From Amphimedon queenslandica (Eukaryota; Porifera; Demospongiae; Haplosclerida; Niphatidae): 64,000 nucleotides of DNA. Below are positions 61,124 to 64,000 of the stretch, piece after piece; position 1 is the stretch's first letter; each line of letters opens with the position of its first letter. A program made the position numbers and the translations under genes. The notes under the pieces are model-generated. The model was not told the origin of the DNA and searched no databases. It saw only the letters and a list, made by a program, of their open reading frames with translations. The stretch lies in NCBI RefSeq assembly GCF_000090795.2, contig NW_003546448.1, forward strand, positions 62,001 to 126,000, written 5' to 3'.

Positions 61124-62578
61124 ATGACCATTATGTCTAGAGCACCGGATCATATCAAGCGACCAATGAACGCCTTCATGGTGTGGTCGAAAGAGAGACG
61201 CAAGGAGCTAGCCCAGGAGAACCCTCGGATGCACAACTCTGAGCTGAGCAAAAAGCTGGGCGCCGAGTGGAAAGCACTCTCTGACACCAGCAAGCATCGT
61301 TACATAGAGGAGGCAAAGAAGATCCGCGAGCAACACATGGCGGAGTTCCCGCACTACAGATACAGGCCGAGGAGGAAGCCTAAAAACCCATTCAAGGCTG
61401 GAGGAGGTGGTGGAAGTGGAAGGATGAGTGTTGCAAGCACACCTTACTCTCTATCTAGCCTCTCTCCTGGCTCAACTGGTAGCACCAGCTCAAACTGCAG
61501 TAGCTCCACCAACACTGCATCTGATGCTGCAGGCTTTGTAGGACCACACCAGGTTCAAATACTCCCCCAGCAAGTTGTTACTAGTCATGGTCTACATCAC
61601 TCACCAATTGCAACTACAACCAATTTCATTCAAAGCCTCCAGCCAGCAGCTTCGATTGCTGGAGGAGGAACGACGTACCTCATTCAGAGACAACCCCTAC
61701 TTCCAGCTGGTACACAGATCATTCAAACTGCAACACCAATCATACAGCTAGCTCATCCTAGCCATCTGACCTCTTCGCCTCATCAGCTCGTACCTTTAAT
61801 ACAAGCAGCAAGTGGGACGCATGCTGGAATGCATCCGACTGATGGGGCCAAGCAAGGCGGGCAGACGATCCTCATTAAAATGGATGCAGGCACACCACAC
61901 CAAGTGATATCGCCAAGTTACATAACAGCAGCAGCGGCGGCAGGTAATAGACCCAGCGAGCAGCACTGTGAAGTGGTGGAGTATTCTCACCATAAGCAAG
62001 ATATCATTGACCAGGATGAGTCCTCCTCCAGCTCTCTCTCTGCACAATCTACGCCCACGTCTAAAACAACTCCTGTCATAGTCTCTGAGATAAAGAGTCA
62101 CTCTACACCTCAAGTCAACTCCCCTTCTTCCTCGCTTCTCCCTCCGTTACTCATACCAGGTGGACAAGCTGGAGTCAACGTTCTCATGCAGCACGCTGGA
62201 GGAGCACAGGCTCTACAAGGACAGCAGCCTGGAGTGGTGACTGTGGGAACCGGAGGATCACCACACCACCACATTGGTGCACTGAGATCTGCTGAAAGTA
62301 TGCCAGAACTTAGTTCTGTTCACCATCAACATCCTACTCAGTCCCCTACAGGGTATATCCAGACTTATCCAGCATGCCACTGTGTCTCGTGCCAGTTGTG
62401 GACCAGGCAAGCCCGGGGTCAAATTATACAGGGTCAAGATAGAAGCACAGCTACAGGAGGAGGAAGCAGTAAGGACGCACAGCACTCACAACAAACCATT
62501 CTTGTTCTTCCAGCTCCTCCTCCTATTTCTACTCCCTCTAGAGCCCTCTCTTCTTCTTCTTCCTCCTCCTCTTCTTAA
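61124..62578 (+). CDS. Sox HMG-box transcription factor, SoxB-like (SoxB2/Sox14/21-type)
   Basis: 484 residues in one coding exon. The HMG box at about 9-87 ([40 protein letters not shown]) contains the Sox signature RPMNAFMVW (13-21), bends DNA at AACAAT-type sites, and is followed by [26 protein letters not shown] at the start and YRPRRKPKN at the end are closest to SoxB2 (Sox14/21). The internal ERRKELA replaces the SoxB GQRRKMA, so the group call is tentative. The rest is low-complexity, rich in S, G, Q and H, and ends in a polyserine run, with no recognisable trans-activation motif. I start at ATG 61124 because the acceptor at 61115 precedes it; an upstream open stretch from 61046 is intronic pyrimidine tract. 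Confidence 0.9.
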   Translation: MTIMSRAPDHIKRPMNAFMVWSKERRKELAQENPRMHNSELSKKLGAEWKALSDTSKHRYIEEAKKIREQHMAEFPHYRYRPRRKPKNPFKAGGGGGSGRMSVASTPYSLSSLSPGSTGSTSSNCSSSTNTASDAAGFVGPHQVQILPQQVVTSHGLHHSPIATTTNFIQSLQPAASIAGGGTTYLIQRQPLLPAGTQIIQTATPIIQLAHPSHLTSSPHQLVPLIQAASGTHAGMHPTDGAKQGGQTILIKMDAGTPHQVISPSYITAAAAAGNRPSEQHCEVVEYSHHKQDIIDQDESSSSSLSAQSTPTSKTTPVIVSEIKSHSTPQVNSPSSSLLPPLLIPGGQAGVNVLMQHAGGAQALQGQQPGVVTVGTGGSPHHHIGALRSAESMPELSSVHHQHPTQSPTGYIQTYPACHCVSCQLWTRQARGQIIQGQDRSTATGGGSSKDAQHSQQTILVLPAPPPISTPSRALSSSSSSSSS

Positions 62579-63016
62579 ATAGATTCAGCAGATGACTCTC
62601 TCTATCATTGCTATACTTTTGAGACTATACAAACTCCAAAGAATTATAATTATTTCCTCTTTATTTTTTTCTTGTGTTCACACTATTTAACAATAAGTAT
62701 TATTTACCCCATGTATATGTATATACAAATATATATCTGCTTTTACACACACTGTAGGCAGAGACCGTGTGTCATCTTATTATTAGCATCTCTTTATTGC
62801 ATTTTTCCACCTATCCAGCCAGGTCATCCATTATATCACTGTTAATAATAATAATAATAATATCAAATCACTGTTAATTATCACAATAAATAATTTTTGT
62901 TGTTGTATCATATAATGCTGGAACTGTTTATTTTCCACCTACATGCATTTCTACATGCATACATTTACATCACAAAGTTCTTAATAATCTTTTATAGTCA
63001 GAAATATTTCCCTGCT
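62579..63016. other. Spacer between convergent Sox and TPR-like genes
   Basis: AT-rich 3' flanks with an AAT tract near 62847 and AATAAA at about 62885. No coding signal. Confidence 0.75.
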
Positions 63017-63501
63017 TCAATAGTGATCCAGTCTATTTAGGAAAGGAGCTTTTTTTTTCAGGCGAATTAATTCTTCTTGAGCTTCTAAGAAGTTTGGCGC
63101 TAGTTGTAGAGCCAAATTGAGGTAAAGCTTGGCTTCATCAATTTCCCCCTGTAGCAAAGTAAAATACAAAAAATTTAAAAAAGGGACAAACATCCCTCGA
63201 CTCCTACTCACTTCTCTAGCCAGAAGTCTTCCCATGCTGAAGTAATCTTCCTTTGTGGCTGAATTCGGTGAAAAGGAGAATCCTGTTCTATAGTGAGTGA
63301 TTGCCTGTAAAGGAACATACATGAGAGGTACATGGTGAGAGGAATAAACTGTCAAGTGTATTATCGTAATACATTGCATGGCTTAATTAAACAATGATAT
63401 TAACAATGATATTAATTGATAGTGTACATTACTGAAGAAGACTCATCTGCTTGTTTGTATAATAGATTTGCTATGCTTTCAGGACAATACTGTGTAGTCA
63501 T
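63017..63501 (-). CDS. Small TPR-like protein, 97 residues, 3 exons
   Basis: Minus-strand exons 63501-63433, 63304-63212 and 63148-63017, all phase 0. The protein starts MTTQYCPESIANLLYKQADE. AITHYRTGFSFSPNSA, YFSMGRLLAREGEIDEAKLY and NLALQLAPNFLEAQEELIRL have the spacing of tetratricopeptide helices (G8, A20 and P32-type positions), giving about two TPR units. The C-terminus is basic (LKKKAPFLNRLDHY). TPRs bind protein partners; none can be named. The ATG at 63501 is preceded by an in-frame open stretch bounded by an acceptor-like CTGCACAG, so additional upstream exons are possible and the model may be incomplete at the 5' end. Confidence 0.65.
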
Positions 63502-64000
63502 GCACCATAGACGACTTCAAAGAGAGTGTGTATCAATATTTGCAGTTCAACAGGATATCCCTGTGCAGGGAACAGAATCTGTTTAAGCATTCCCTAAATC
63601 CTAATTACCATACCACATATATAATGGCCACACAAATGGACTGAATTGTATTGGCTTCTTCACAATACACTACAGTCTGGAGACTTATTAGCACACACAA
63701 AGCTTACATTGGTGTGTTACAGAGGGAGGACAAAGGGGGCCTGTTGTGTGGATAAAGTGAGAATAGAGTAGGATTCTCTTTGAAGCTATTAAAAGGATTG
63801 TTATCGGCTCAGCTCATTTGTGTTTTGAGAATGAGCTGGAGCAACAAAAGGAACAGACAATGGGAACAATATACCAACAGCCAAAAGATGAACCCATACA
63901 TGCATATACCTCAAGAATATCAAAGGTGCTAGCCAGATATTCTACTATCGTCCACAAAAATGCATTCGCAGAATGAAAATAAGCAACGCAAAATAAATCA
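63502..64000. other. Right-edge region without a supported gene
   Basis: I see no clear exon. The region should contain the promoter or upstream exons of the TPR-like gene. Confidence 0.5.

Overview
This window reads as nuclear DNA of an early-branching animal, most likely a demosponge such as Amphimedon queenslandica (inference). The reasons are: animal-type genes (PIX Rho exchange factor, MADD, Sox HMG box, BTG/Tob, MAN1-type nuclear membrane protein, ARGLU1) packed within a few hundred bases of each other; many short GT-AG introns, often 40-150 bases; an AT-rich background; and abundant short palindromic repeats such as TACATGTACATGTA. All exon boundaries were joined by hand from splice signals and reading-phase continuity. 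In every multi-exon model the exon lengths sum to a whole number of codons.

Layout. 7-3085 (+) IMP dehydrogenase. 3475-14821 (+) a MAN1-like inner nuclear membrane protein without an N-terminal LEM domain. 14822-19840 gene-poor. 20026-20541 (+) single-exon BTG/Tob antiproliferative protein. 21725-23973 (-) a six-exon secreted protein with an HCX5R phosphatase signature. 24075-25988 (+) mitochondrial initiation factor 3, head-to-head with it. 26085-27670 (-) and 27797-29114 (+) a divergent pair of duplicated GPR157-like receptors. 29312-36026 (-) a complete PIX (ARHGEF6/7) gene that contains a small assembly gap. 36263-39792 (+) an AGFG-type ArfGAP, head-to-head with PIX. 40465-48106 (-) MADD/Rab3-GEP. 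49789-60569 (+) ARGLU1 with very long introns. 61124-62578 (+) a Sox protein. 63017-63501 (-) a 97-residue TPR-like protein.

Functionally the middle third is a neighbourhood of small-GTPase regulators: PIX (Rac/Cdc42 GEF, GIT partner), AGFG (ArfGAP, NPF motifs) and MADD (Rab GEF). PIX and AGFG share a 236-bp divergent promoter region. Four other gene pairs are tail-to-tail.

The non-coding space is dominated by small DNA-transposon derivatives. A hAT-like MITE family has CAGGG termini and 8-bp target duplications; its ~175-bp interior has expanded into satellite arrays in several introns. A second family has TA-flanked CCGTA/CCATA termini. A large inverted minisatellite between MADD and ARGLU1 repeats a sequence resembling the RFX X-box. 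The most interesting items are the secreted phosphatase-like gene, the LEM-less MAN1, the satellite-forming MITE and the X-box-like hairpin.
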